From Pipra filicauda (Eukaryota; Chordata; Aves; Passeriformes; Pipridae), in the NCBI RefSeq assembly GCF_003945595.2, contig NW_024104619.1, forward strand, positions 186,001 through 250,000: DNA of 64,000 nucleotides, in the 5' to 3' direction. This document shows positions 27,399 to 40,262 of this stretch, in pieces. The notes beneath the pieces were generated by a model. That model had not been told where the DNA came from. It did not search any database and saw only the letters and a list, made by a program, of their open reading frames with translations. How positions within the stretch are numbered: the first letter of the stretch is position 1; each line of letters begins with the position of its first letter. The position numbers and the translations under genes were made by a program.

Positions 27399-30300
27399 AA
27401 CTCAGATTTTTTTAAGAAACCAGACATGGCAGAGACTAAAGTGAGTGAGAGTACTATTACTAATACAAAGTATCAGCTCTACTCACTGTATTTGGTGCCT
27501 ATTACTAATTACAATAAAAATTGAGCAAAATATACAAGCTGCTGTTTTCTATCAATTACTTCAAAAAATGACCTATCATCAGTACATGGGAACATCTCCA
27601 TACACTGTTGCTCAGCTGGGTTTCTATGCCACCGTCTTTTTATGCTCTGAGGAAATTGCTAGATAAGGTATAAACTAAAAAGCTATTTAAAACCCAAATG
27701 CTAGTTGCAAATAGCCTAGTTGTAATCCTATAAACCACATTTATTATGTATTAACAAATAGAAAAATTGCAATATTTGCTTTGATAGTGTGAACCTCTGA
27801 AAGTTTCAAAAAATGTTTTGACAAATTTATAAAAATATGTCACCAAAAAAAAAAACACATGCAGATAAAGAGAATAATTTTATATGGAAGTCACTGTTGG
27901 GTAATTTCACACACATTTTATGTGTTTCCTTGGGTAGACTGTGTATCCGTGGTTCCTATAACATCTGGGCACACATTGAAGAGATCTTAAAGAAAACAAT
28001 CAAAAAAAACCCCCCAACACACAAAAAAAGGGAGAGCCTGTAGATTCAAGCTTTCAAAGAGTCAAAATTTTTAATCACCTCTCAGAACAGCAGAAGAAAA
28101 TTCAATTCTATTTTGAGTCTTCTGTAACTCAGTCTGAAGATTTAAGGAGTTAGCAGATACATCCCAGGGAAATTTTTTGTAAGAGAAGATAGGAAAAGAT
28201 GCTGTCTCCAAGGTGATTTGAATTAAATCTCTGTGTTTTGTGTAGTGTGTTCTGACTTTTAACAAGATGAAACAACTTTTATAATATTAATATATCACCT
28301 GTATGAACTGCTGCCTCTGAGCAGCAAAGGCAAGAAAATCGCATGATGTTGTACAGTCAAGATTTCACAGGAAAAAGACTTATTGTCTTCATGTTGGTGG
28401 CTCTAACACAAGGAGTGTTCCATCAATAATTATGTTAAAGCAGTTTAAAAAAGTTAATTGTGGAATCTTTTGTAAAGGGTAATACCTGAGAAATGGGATC
28501 TCTCCAGCAGGGTGGTCAACTGCTGTGCAGATCCTGACATGAGTCTGTTGAATGTCTGCAACTGCATATAAATGTCCATATCAGGTGAGATTATCCAAAC
28601 TTTCTGCTAGATTTTTGCAGTCCAGCTTCTGTATGGTCCCACATGATCACTCTAACACATGCATGACTGTTAACATAAATTGTCTTAAGACATGTACAAA
28701 AAACCTTTCAGCTATCCTAACTGTGTAGAAAAGACTATTCTTTATGATCATTTCTGCATCTGTGAGAACAGTTTCCTTAGACTTTTTCGAATCACCTACG
28801 TTCAGTTTGATCAGTTTCTAACTTAAATTCTGTAATATTTTTTTTTCTGTTTGTGTAGGTTTTTTTTTTTTAAAAAAGCAGGGAAAGCTACTTGCAACAC
28901 TTTTGTGTTTGGTGTAAACAGAGAGATTCACAATTACTCACAATTTCTTGAGCACCAAAGAGACTCATCCAGACAATTTCTTTAGTTTTAAGTAGCAATA
29001 CACTCTCTTGAATATTACACAAAATCAAAGCAAGAATCATAAGTTACTTGGAGGGGAGGATAACTTATTTTTCTTCTTACTCATATTAATAATAACTCTT
29101 ATGAGTTAGGTCACATTCCTGTAAATGTCATCATTATTTCCCTCTCATTCATTATGAATAACATCGGCTGCTTCAAAACTCAGAAAGACCTCAGTGATTT
29201 TAAGAATATAAATGATTAAAGAAATATTCAGGTCAGTATAAGTTATATATACCATTATCTTTGATTTTTAAGATCATTTGTAATTTTCTAACCTTAGAGC
29301 TTCATTTGGTTGAGGGTGCTGTAAGTATGTTTCAAGTGTAAAGTATAGACAGGAGACTGAAACTCTTTCTTAGTTTGTTGGAAAGTAACAACACAATTGT
29401 ATAAATTTGTATGAAATCAAGCTATACAAATCTGAATTAAAATAATCTTTAATAGTTGAATTGAGAAAGATACGTGGTCTCCAAGATATCAACTGATTAA
29501 ATGTTATTGTAACAGTACTTAACAAAAAATGTATTCTTTCATCCTCTTGACTTGCTGTGTCTTGTCTTTTTAAAGAAAAAAAAGAGTCAACCAAACACAC
29601 AGTCTTTCCTCTCATTAAAAGCTTTCTGCAACATTTTATTTATTTAATACAACAGGTTTTCCAAATTTGTATGGAAATCATATCTTACACCAAAGTAGAG
29701 AAATTTTCTGGAAAGTATATTGGCTTTCTTAGAAGCTGATCTTTCCTTCAAAAAACAAACAATTTCTTCGTATTATTATGATTTTCTCAACAAAATAGAG
29801 TACATACTTTAATAATTTCAATTCAGTCACATTTGAAATGCTTTAATTGATGCTTTTCAGAGAACTTTTAATAGCTCAACAGTTCAACAGGTGTTCTCTC
29901 AGATTCAAGATATTTATTCCATGTCTCACTACTTCAAAAAGAAGCTAGAGCTTTGATAATTGCCCCACATGAAAGACCAGTCCTTTATTTAATACTCTGT
30001 GCAGGTATGTTTTTCTTCCAGAAATTCTTCCTGTAAGCAACAGGAAACATTTTAATGATGTATTTATAAGAAACCACGCTCTTGATTTGTAGGAATGTCA
30101 TGAATCTGTAACTGATTTTAAATGAAGGTACAATACATCTTCTGTAATTCAAATAGTGGTTTTATAGTCTTTTAGTATTTGAGGATTTTTTTCCAAATGT
30201 CACAGTAGACTAAATTTTCCATTTTTTTTTCTCAAGTACTAAAAATGTTAATATACCTTAAGTGAGTTAGTGACTCATTTAAGATAACATTTTATACATC

Positions 30301-31419
30301 TGAAAAAACAGAGGTACCTCCCTAGAGTTAGAAAAATGTTTATGAGGATTAAGTAGCTACTGTTTCATAAATACCTATGGATTTAGGTACCTAGATGCAT
30401 TGCATTGGGTATTTTCCCTCAGATTTAACTGGACAACTATTTGGTTCCAAAGAATTTTTCTACTGAGTACAGTTTAAGAACTTTATAGAACAGTTGGTAT
30501 TATCATTCAGCAATTGTATTTAAAAAAGCAGTGTGATGTTTTAATGGAAAATGTAATGCTAGCAGATGCTTAAATGTATGACATATTACAGTTTTCAAAT
30601 TGTGTCAGTAATATGTATTGAACATTGTTCCTTAAACTAAAGGATCAGTCAACATGTTTAAAGATGGTTTTCAGATCATGACTCTTCTTTTGATAGAGAG
30701 GTGGGTAGGATACAGCAGCTTATTCAAAGGATCTTTTTTGTCCATGACATAAAAAGAATGAGCATTGTGTCCTATGCTTACACATGTTTTCCCACATTTT
30801 TTAAACATTAGATTTACTTTGCATGAAAATTCCAATTATATTAACTATGAGTATTATCTCAGACACCTGGAGGAAGCAGAAGACTTGGAACATAGGATGT
30901 TCAGGGATGTCACTAAGGTGGATACCACGGGGCAAACAGGGAGGGTTACCAGACCCTGAAGGAAGGTAAGGGATGTGAGAATAATGGTGGACATCAGAAC
31001 AATTTATCCAACCTACCATTTATTCCTCAAAAGTCTTGGAAAAATGCAAAAGGTTATCAGGCTTGGTAATATTCAAATTTCAGGTTTTCTGCTGATCATA
31101 TCTAATCCGACTGGAGCCTCTTTGCTGTGCTCTCAGTCTTCATGAGCAAGATGGGTTTATGGTTCAGTGCTGTTGCACCTTCCACCACACCAGCAAGTGG
31201 TGATTATAAGCAAAGCAGTATGAAAACAATTAGAAATACTAAGGACACCCTGGAAGATATTGATATGAAATTCAAGTCTCAAATATAGATGTCAAACGTC
31301 TCTGTAACTGAAAGCTGCATAAAGTAATTCTGTTATGAAAAAAATATTTTTTGAAAAAACTTAAATTACACATATGCATTCCTGTACATGTACACACACA
31401 GAGATAAAAGAAAGGTTTT

Positions 31420-32098
31420 CATAGAATCACAGAATCACAGAATGACCTAGCCTGGAAGGACGTTTAAAGATCATCTAGTTTCAACCCCTCTGCCATGGAC
31501 AGGGACAGCTTCCACCAGACCAGGTTGCTAAAAACCCCATCCAACCTGGCCTTGAACACTTCCAGGGGTAGAGTATCCATAACTTCTTTGGGAAACCTGT
31601 TCCAGTGCCTCATGATTCTCACAGTAAGGAATTTCTTCCCAATATCCAATCTAAACCTACTCTCTTTCAGTTTAAAGCCATTCCCCCTTGTCCTGTCACT
31701 ACATGCTCTCGTAAATAGTCTCTCTCCATCTTTCCTGTAGGCTTCCTACAAGTACTGGAAGGCTGTAATTAGGCCACCACAAAGCTTTCTCTTTTCCAGG
31801 TTGAGCAATCCCAATTCTCTCAGCCTTTCCTCATAGCAGAGGTGCTCCATCCCTCTAATCAACTTGGTGCCTTCTCTGGACTCACTCCAACAGGTCCATG
31901 TCCTTCCTGTGCTGGGGACCCCAGAGCTGGAGGCAGCACTGCAGGTGGGGTCTCACCAGAGCAGAGTAGAGGGGCAGAATCCCCTCCCTCCCTTGCTGCC
32001 CACACTGCTTTGGATGCAGCCCAGGACACGGGGGGTTTCTGGGCACCCAGCACAGGTGGCTGGGACATGTCCAGCCTCTCATCCACCAGCACCCCAGT
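31420..32098 (-). mobile_element. CR1 LINE, 5'-truncated, minus strand (about 680 bp)
   Basis: The 3' terminus at 31420 has two to three octamers (reverse complement of ATTCTGTGATTCTGTGATT). Moving up the minus strand come the 3' UTR and then the ORF2 C-terminus. The frame 31464-31649 reads VRIMRHWNRFPKEV, then the FKARLDGVFSNLVWWKLSLS block and the closing LDDL, which is the C-terminal signature of CR1 ORF2. Further upstream, other frames read [16 protein letters not shown] and [14 protein letters not shown]. At about 32070-32098 lies MLVDERLDMSQ, just downstream of the reverse-transcriptase catalytic region. The frame changes several times, so the gene is broken. The catalytic reverse transcriptase and endonuclease are absent through 5' truncation. 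Confidence 0.95.
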
Positions 32099-35000
32099 TT
32101 TGTCTTTTTACTGACACTTAGCCATAACTTAACACCTTGGCATTTACTCAGTGCTAAATGCTTCCCCCTCATTAAATGTTACATTTTTAACACCTTAAGA
32201 AGGTGTTAGGGCTTAAGAAGGGGCTTAGGTTCTCTGTCTCATCCCATCTCTATCTTTTGTGTTTAGACACGATGGTATGTTCGAGGTTCATTTCATCTTG
32301 TGTGTAGGTATAGAAAATCATAGGGATTTCTGGGTACATGTCGATGTTTAAAACTTGGTCAGCTCTGCATAAAAGGAAAAACCCCCACCCTCCTTACCTA
32401 CCTAAATAGGATAAGTGTTTCTGTAGTTGTTTTTATGAATCCATAATTTATTAGCAAGGACTTTTCATAATATAATATCATGATTCATAATTCAATTGAT
32501 TAAACTTTATTAGTTCTTCTGTTTATTTTCCATTTAATCTATAATGTTTGAAATATGTCCAAATCAATAACTTCTGCAAATATTAAAAAAAAAAAAATTA
32601 GTGTACAAGTGCTTGTCATCATGGATAATAAAAAGTATTTGTTGTGCAAGTTGGATAGGCCGCTGTAAGGATGGAATTAGATTTAAGACTGGAAACTTTA
32701 TCCTCTAAATAGAACAACTGAAAGAGCAGAACTGTGAAAGAAAGTTTAGGTGAAACAGTCCAGTTAAAACTGAAATGTAGAAAAAGAAACCAATGAAGAA
32801 TATACTGTTTTGTATCCAAACAAAAAGGTAACAACTATTCTCAAAATGATAAAAAATTTGAAAAAGATTATTTTTCAGGTCAAAGGGATTAGATGAGAAG
32901 AATTCTTGAATATGTAAATGAGTAAACAGAACATCAGGAATCATTTAAAATAAGAGTTTTGCTACAGCTTGTGTTGATATGTGGACTGTGAATACAACTG
33001 TTATTTCATAAAGATACCTTAAAATAGTTGAGTATTATCCTCTAGGAAAGAGCAAAGGTGTATAAGTAGAATCATTGTTACAGCATGTATCTGTAGATTT
33101 CTCATAATGAAATTTTTCAGGACAATTTAGGTACATTTATTCATCATCTAAATACCAAATATATAATTCTTTTTTACAGCACATGTCAGAATGAATTGGT
33201 GAAAAAGAATTTTCCCATAAAGAAGTGATTCTCAACACAAATACTATAATGACAATCAGGCTAAAAATTGCAGATCCAAAGACATACATTACTTGATGTT
33301 ATTATTGTTTGTTTAGTTAAAAATTAGCTGCAGGCCACAGAAGTTTATTCTGGTGTTTCAAGTTTATTAATGTGGTTCAATTATTCCCTGAAAAATTGAT
33401 TTTGAGCTCCTTCTTGCAATTACAAAACATTAAGTTCATTGTCTTTTTTTCCTGTCACCACAAGAGGACCTGAATTATTGAAGAACTGAAGTCTGAGTCA
33501 GCTATTATTAAATATGCACAAATACAGCATAAACAAACAAACAAACAAAAATCAATAGCATTAGTTACTGCATACGCACTCTTAAAAATTTTCCCATCAA
33601 CTTTTCCTATCTTCTGATGTTCTTCAGATTCCTGCTTTGCATAAGAGTTTCCATGGAGAATTATGCCTTTGTTATTCAGCACATTTCCAATTATAACACC
33701 TTGAAAATAAAAGAACTGCAGATTGCACAGTGTAAGAGTTGACAGGAGGGCTGACATTAAACACCCGTGATAGAGACTTCGAAGCAACAAAGTGCATTAA
33801 AATACATACAAAGAAATAATCCATTAAAAAGCTACAGTACATTTTCAAAATATTTCGAAGAGTGCAGTACGAGTCTCTAAACGAGGTACCAAAATATAAT
33901 AATTAAGTAATAGTCCCCTATGGAGCCAAAAAAAACAATATAACAAGAAAAGGATTCATATAATTTACCTGCAAAATCGTTAATCACCACTGCCATTTTA
34001 ACTTGTGGTTATGTTTAAAATTCAGCCATCAGTGTAAATGTTAAGATAGATTTTATCTTTATTTTAAACACAGCGTTCTGTAGGGCTCCTCGAACACAGA
34101 AGAACATGCCCCAAATTTTCTTCTAACAACTGACATTTGTTTAGTTCCAGTTTGATATTTGTAATCCAGAGCTAGTTCTTCTAGTGCTCTAAGACAGATA
34201 TATACTCATTTTTTCACAGGCCATTTAATATTTTACTGTGTTCCTCAATATCTTTTCACAAAGATCAGCTGCTGCTCTACATGACAGGCAGGCTGATTGG
34301 GACTGAAATAATTTGGAAAGGCTGTACTGAGATGTCAGCTGAATTAGTATATATCTACAAAGAGATCAATAGGGAGGTGATAATATTTGTCCCCTTTCTC
34401 TGCACTTGCTGATGCTTCTTTTCTAGTATCACAGTCACTAAGCTCCTCTTACACATTTACCCTCTCCTGGGAAAATATCTACACTGTCATCTTCAATTAG
34501 GACTTAATACTTCACTTGAACTCGGACTACCTTATACCACTTGATTCTGCAAATAATCCCCAGCTGGATCCTCGCTGTCAGTAACATCAATGTGTGGACT
34601 TTTAATTTCCCCAGGTCTTTCTGTACAAACTCTTTGCTCCATATAGGGCTGAATCCAATGATGCAGTGGTCCGTTTTCACTTCTTTTTATTTTTTTCTCA
34701 AAATATTTTCTCAAAAATTTTTTTGATATAACATCTACCATAGTTTCCCAGATTAGGAAGTGTGCTGTGATAAAAAAACCAAAGGTTTAAGGGGACACAA
34801 TTTCGAATTCAAACAAATACTTCCCTATTTAAATCAGCACTAGTAATGTTGCCACATCCACTGAGAAATAGATCGTGATTTGTCTGCTTTAATAATGTAA
34901 TGATATTATAGATTATTCAAATATCCCTCTCTCCCACTCCCTTTCCACAGATTTTTTCTTCCTGGACTGAAGACTCCTCCTTACTTACCTCATTGTGCAC

Positions 35001-36957
35001 ATATTCCATACCTGTTCATCCTTCTTGCTCTTGCCTGAACCTTTCCAGGTGTATTATATTCAGGAAATAAAACTTCCAATAGTATGCAATATGTAATTAG
35101 CATGCAATATGTAATAAGCAAATCAGAGATTCCTGGGCAGTAAGAGGGAAAGCATATACTTACACTATTAATACCTTCCCGATGTTCAGTACATCAGGTG
35201 TTTCTTGAACTAAAATCACAAAGTAAAATATTTCTTTATTACTTGTTTTACACCAAGAAGAATGAAGAAAAGATTGTCAGCACTAAATGACTATGAGAAC
35301 TAATGATATAATGTTTAAGATATCTTCTGTCCCAGAACAGCTATTCCTCTGTGGTAAATTTGAATTTATTACAAAAATACTCATAGATATTGCTGACCAT
35401 GCTTAACATATTGCCTCTAGCATTTCTTTGAGATCATTTCTGAAAAGTCTAATTTTTTTACTGAAGTTCAGTTCATATATTTGTCAATTAACAACTCTAA
35501 TAAATTTTATTATGAAAAATTATCTACAGTCTCCTCTAAATATGGAGAATTTCAATGGATTTCTTCTTTTCTTTCACATTTTCTAGTTCTATTGACAGAA
35601 AACCTCAGATATGTCGTTCCAATGCCAAAGAGAACAAAGGAACTGTTTACGGGAGTATTATCTTTCAACTGAAAAATAAGTAAAATTGAATTTGCTTTGG
35701 AAGTTTTGTTCAATCTGCATGTCAATGCTGTTTTATTTTTTTCATCAGTGAACAGAACGAATTCATTGCAGAAACAGATAATCAAATCAATAAAAATAAT
35801 CACTATGTAAGAAAAGTTGCTGTTTAAAATAGGATAGTTAAATAACAGCTTCTGATCTGTAGAGATTAAAATTTCTTTTGTTTACATGTTCATTGTTAAA
35901 GTGCAGTCTGTAATCATCACAACAGTGCAGAAATATAACTTCTTTGGCATCTAGTCATTAGCACTGGCAAGCACTAATTGGATATTAAGCCAATGTTCAT
36001 GACAGTGGAACTGCTACAAATTTACTGAACAGATAGGCACAAGCATTTAAGAATTCAATGTGCTACACTGTCTTAAAGTAGTAATTTATTCCTCCTTTTC
36101 CAATTTTCCTAATAACTGTTATAAATCAAAACAGAATCCAGATCAAAAAACCAAACCAAAACAAAATCAAGTAAGAAGCTCGTGGTCTCGATTTAATTTG
36201 TAGTGGAGTTAAAACAATATCAGCTAAATAAACCCTGCTAAATTAAATGTGATTTTTGGTAATGACCTGAAAGGAACTTTCAGAACTCTTAAAGGAAAAA
36301 CAGTAAAAATTAATAAAAATCATAGAATTCTGCTGTTACAACCTATTTTCTAACTCCACAAGTACATTTAATATCTGTTCAAGGAATTTAAGTCTTCTCT
36401 TGCTATTTGCTCTAACTCTTAGAGTGACTAGATTTTCCTTGTTTCTCAGTTTCATTCAGGAGGCAAGTACGTATAAAAAGGTCAACAGATATGTTAACTA
36501 GTCCCCTCTACACATCATCTTTCTAACTCTTCTGTTGCTGAGTTCTATCTCAGGCTGTGATAGTAGTGTCCTTGTAATCAAGGAGATTTTCTTGACTAAG
36601 AAACTGCAGTTTCACTAATCCTCCTTTTTGAGTGGAGAATTATTTTATCAAAGAGGTTAACAAAAAAACTGACATTATCATCACAGTTTCAGAGGTTGAA
36701 AAAATGAGGTGGAGACTGATTAGTGGTCTGACTAAAAATCATAATAAAATATGACAGAACTCAGGGTGTAATTTATTATGCAGTCATGCACAATAACCAC
36801 AATAAAAAATACCGTTCTGGCTACAGGATTGAACTTCTTTCAGTTAGCTTTTTAATTAAAAAAAAAAAACCACAAAGGAGAACAGAGGAAACAGAAGAAC
36901 CAAGAACAAAATATGTATGAGTTTTGGGAAAGAAAAATTGTGCAGGAAATTGTGATT
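32099..36957. other. Unique AT-rich non-coding DNA
   Basis: 4.9 kb without recognised interspersed repeat or gene. The longest frame (33455-33790, minus, 111 codons) overlaps an (AAAC)n tract and shows no domain I recognise. Confidence 0.5.
33531..33550. repeat. (AAAC)n microsatellite
   Basis: Five AAAC units. Confidence 0.9.
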
Positions 36958-37349
36958 CATAGAGAATCATAGCATCACAGAATGGTTTGGGTTGGAAGGA
37001 ACCTTAAAGATCATCCAGTTCCATCTACCTTGTTGCCCTTGATGTCCCTGTCTATGTTTAATTTTATCTTTTCTAACCTGATCACTACTTCTTAGACAAT
37101 CTGTCTGTATTCCACCCAGGTTACCAGTCCTTGCTTCCACCCTTTTTAGGCTTCCTTTTTGTGTCTGAGTTTTTCCAGGAACTCCTTATTCACCCACACA
37201 GGTCTTTGCCCAACCTCCTCTTTGCAAGAATGCATCATTTCAGAACTAGTAGGAAGTGATCTTTCAATATTAGCCAATTTTCTTGAAACCCTCTCTCCCC
37301 CAGAGCTTTTTCCTCTGATCCCTGAAGAAGCAAAAGTCCTCTCTCTAGA
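36958..37349 (-). mobile_element. CR1 LINE with internal deletion, minus strand
   Basis: 36958-37064 is the CR1 3' terminus and 3' UTR in minus orientation (octamers, then the TTGGGTTGGAAGG block). From about 37065 the sequence changes to a part of ORF2 that normally lies more than 1.5 kb further 5', the linker between the endonuclease and reverse transcriptase domains. Its marks are the blocks around CAGGAACTCCTTATTCACCC (about 37176) and AATATTAGCCAATTTTCTTG (about 37267). I know these from full-length CR1 in this order and orientation. The whole reverse transcriptase is therefore missing. The element is 5'-truncated at about 37349. The 72-codon plus frame at 37159-37377 is antisense to the ORF2 remnant. 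Confidence 0.85.
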
Positions 37350-39656
37350 GTTTTCAATTTTTTCTCTAAATTATTAATAATGCTTTTATATTTTTTTATA
37401 TTCTTCCTAAAAGTTAATTATCTCTCAAAACAGATAAAGTAGCCTTTACTTATATGCTACTAGAGATTTTCAGTATTTATTTTTTATATGAAGTTCAATA
37501 TATTTTCTCTCTTCAACAGAAAGTCCTATAGTTTTACATCCAGAAGCTCTCCATAGAGATCTAAGATTCCAGGATTTTTGATTACACTGTGCAGACTACT
37601 TCAGAGCACAATGATAAAATTTAACAGGGGAATTTTGTAAATATTTCAGAACAGATGCTGAAGAGCCAGCTCATTTTACACATGTTAAACACTACAAAAG
37701 CCCATTTTTACAATGTGAAAATGTTACAATGGCCTATTTCAAATTGAATAAAACTATTCAAATAAACCTTTCATCCATGAGATTGTGTATGGCAAGAATT
37801 CATTTCATATAATGTACATTAATCTTGCATTCAAAACTCTCTCTCCTGTCTGGATCATTTATTTTAAAGATAGAAGTCTGAACATTTCCTTCTCCAGGGA
37901 TTTTTTTTCCCCTTTTATACTACTTGGATTACAATTCTAAGTAACCTTTGACTGCCAGTCTACAGAGATGAAGGTTAATTTTGAAAGATATAGTGTTATT
38001 TTAAATAAACTTTTTCTATATTCTTCAAACATATTCTTCTAGGAGAGATTGGCCTTGCAGATAACAGCCATAATTTTATTTTCTAAAATCCTTGTCTTAT
38101 AATTAGGGATAAATAAATAAAGGTAGGCTACTCCAATGAACCAGCAATTTGCCTGCTGTAGTTACAGCTGTCTGGGATTCATATTTGTCTGATCTATTCC
38201 CACAGGTGGTTTGTCACTGCTTGAGCAGAAACTGGCTCAGAGTAATAAACATGTAGCTGGAATGCTGGTAGGAATTAGGCAAATTCTAATTCAAATCGTC
38301 TGGGAGGAAAATTTGTAAAGTCAAAGCATGGGGTAAGAGTAATTCATTTGAACTGCAGAAAACAGCAGAGGAAATTCTTGAAATAGAAGGACTGAGATTT
38401 TTCACTGGTACTGTTTTTGATTTTTGTTTTTATTTTTAACGAAAATAAACAATCCATATAAGGAACAGAGGATTAGACAATCTTTAGAAATGCATTATAA
38501 AACATCTCAGCATCCAATTCCAGTCAAAATTTTATTTTCTCTTTTTTAATTTGTATCTTAATGTAGTAATTAAATTTGTGTGTGTATTAGTGTACATATT
38601 TTGTATCCATTCATCCATTGTTCAAGTCCATTCATAGTGGAATCAGTGGGTTCCTGTAATGCTTAAAACCAGAGTAAAAAAGATATTTACATTTTGTACT
38701 TGTTGACAGGTCTACAATAATCTGGTATACTTATTTCCTGTACAGTTGTAGGGTTATGTTCAGGGAGAGTGTGCTTGAGGCTCCCTCAGGATCCTTGAGA
38801 GAGAGTCTGAAATAAAGAGGAAGACTTAATACCTTATCATGGAATTAACTTTAGTTTGTCTCTTCTTGCTGGTAGAAGTAGAGATTCTCCCAGGAGACAA
38901 ATTACAACTACTCTGCAGGGTTCAATGTGATTTTCACTGAACCTATGCATCAGTCTTTAACCAAGTGCTCAGAAATGGTTAAGAAACAAGAGGAATATAA
39001 AGGAATTATTCCTGTGGGATACTCTATACCTTTCTACAATTGGTTACCTGTCAGCCAAGTAAGGCAGATTCATGTCCAAACCCTTATGTTCAATAACTAG
39101 TAACAAAATTATTTCCTTTAAAAATTTACATTCTCTTTCCAATAAGTTTATTTAATTGGACACAATTAACTGAGAAATATTTCACTGCAAAGAAATTTTT
39201 ACATTATAAGTAGAGAAAAATCCTTTTCCTGTTCACATGCTTCCAGACATTCAAAGAGAGCTGCCTTCAGTCAATATTCCACGTATTCTCACTGCAGTGG
39301 TAATAAATCACTCAGGATTAGAATAAGTAGTCTTCTCAGAAAAGCATCTTTTGAAGCAACCAGGAGCAAAAGTATACGATATTCACAAACTGTGCTCTGC
39401 CGAGCAGGTGCATATATGAGATTTGAAGACACAAGGAAATGCCCGAGGAAGCATTTTTCGTGGGACTAGACACTTTTGAGAGTATTAATATGCAGCCAGA
39501 GAAATGCTGCCAAACTAGTGTTCATTTGGTTTTGGGGCAGTGCATTTTGTGCTCTGAGCCTGAGAGGCAAAGCTTGATGCCGAGTCATGAGTGGACAGTG
39601 CAGCTCTCAGGAGGCAAAAGAGTTCGTGAGAAGCAGCAGAAGCTCCTGGAGTCTGG
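37350..39656. other. Unique AT-rich non-coding DNA
   Basis: No repeat family or gene recognised. Composition becomes less AT-rich from about 39430 up to the LTR. The frame at 39439-39684 runs into the LTR and is not called. Confidence 0.5.
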
Positions 39657-39661
39657 GAGGC
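39657..39661. repeat. Target-site duplication, 5' copy (GAGGC)
   Basis: GAGGC immediately before the LTR, repeated exactly at 40258-40262. Confidence 0.85.
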
Positions 39662-39935
39662 TGTGCTGGATTTGGCTGAGGTGAAGTTAATTTTTTTCAC
39701 AGTAGCTGGTGTGAGGCTGTGTTTTGGATTTGTCCTGAAAACAGCATGGATAACAAAGGTATGTAGTTGCTGTCGCAGAGCAGTGTTTGCACAGAGTCAA
39801 GGCCTTTTCTGCCCCTCATCTCACCCCACCAGTGAGTGGGCTGGGGGTGCACAAGGAGCTGGGAGGGGACACAGCTGGGACAGCTGATCCCAACTGACCA
39901 AAGGGATATTCCATACCGTATGACATCATGCTCAG

Positions 39936-39944
39936 CATATAAAT
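39936..39944 (+). promoter_or_regulatory. LTR TATA box
   Basis: CATATAAAT within the LTR, about 188 bp upstream of the ATTAAA signal. This is the expected place for the U3 core promoter. Whether it is active cannot be judged. Confidence 0.6.
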
Positions 39945-40123
39945 TTGGGGGAAGAAGAAGGAAGGTGGGATGTTCAGAGTGGTGACGCTTGTCTTCCCAA
40001 GTCACCATCATGTGTCATGGGGCTCTGTTCTCCGGGGGATGGCTGAACACCTGCCTGCCCATGGGAAGTGGTGAATGAATTCACTGTTTTGCTTTGCTTG
40101 TGAGCACAGCTTTTGCTTTTCCT

Positions 40124-40129
40124 ATTAAA
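40124..40129 (+). terminator. LTR polyadenylation signal ATTAAA
   Basis: ATTAAA followed within 20 bp by a T-rich stretch, the expected R-region polyA signal of this LTR. Confidence 0.6.
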
Positions 40130-40257
40130 CTGTCTCTATCTCAACCCACGAGTTTTCTCACTTTTACTCTTCTGATCCTCTCCCCCATCCCGCTGGAAAA
40201 GGATGAGTGAGTGAGGTTGTGTGGTTCTTAGTTCCTAGCTGAGGTTTAACCATGACA

Positions 40258-40262
40258 GAGGC
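40258..40262. repeat. Target-site duplication, 3' copy (GAGGC)
   Basis: Exact repeat of 39657-39661. The next base (T) also matches the first base of the LTR. Confidence 0.85.

Larger units (their letters stand above)
18497..31419. other. 13-kb stretch without recognisable interspersed repeats or genes
   Basis: I found no CR1 or LTR here, in contrast to the surrounding sequence. The content is AT-rich unique DNA with simple repeats at 21440-21468, 22551-22600, 26981-27013 and 27331-27398. Homeodomain-type TAATTA/TTAATTAG cores cluster at about 18560-18600. A GC-richer block lies at about 25470-25690. Open frames up to 102 codons (20581-20889 plus, 24800-25108 minus) have no recognisable domain. 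Confidence 0.5.
39662..40257 (+). mobile_element. Solo ERV LTR, 596 bp, ERVL-type
   Basis: Complete LTR beginning TG (39662) and ending ...ATGACA (40257), bounded by an exact 5-bp duplication GAGGC. Inside are a TATA box (CATATAAAT, 39936-39944) and a polyadenylation signal ATTAAA at 40124-40129. The C/T-rich block after the conserved CTCAACCCACGAG region lies at about 40142-40190. A 5-bp duplication fits ERVL-class integration. I recognise the family from neoavian and songbird genomes by its sequence but give no family name. No internal retroviral sequence adjoins either side, so this is a solo LTR left by recombination between the two LTRs of a provirus. The minus frame at 39697-40011 (104 codons) is LTR sequence, not a gene. 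The copy at 1722-2168 is the same family in inverse orientation and is more decayed. Confidence 0.92.

Noticed and set aside
39697..40011. 104-codon minus-strand frame
   Set aside because: Antisense LTR sequence with no retroviral gene similarity.
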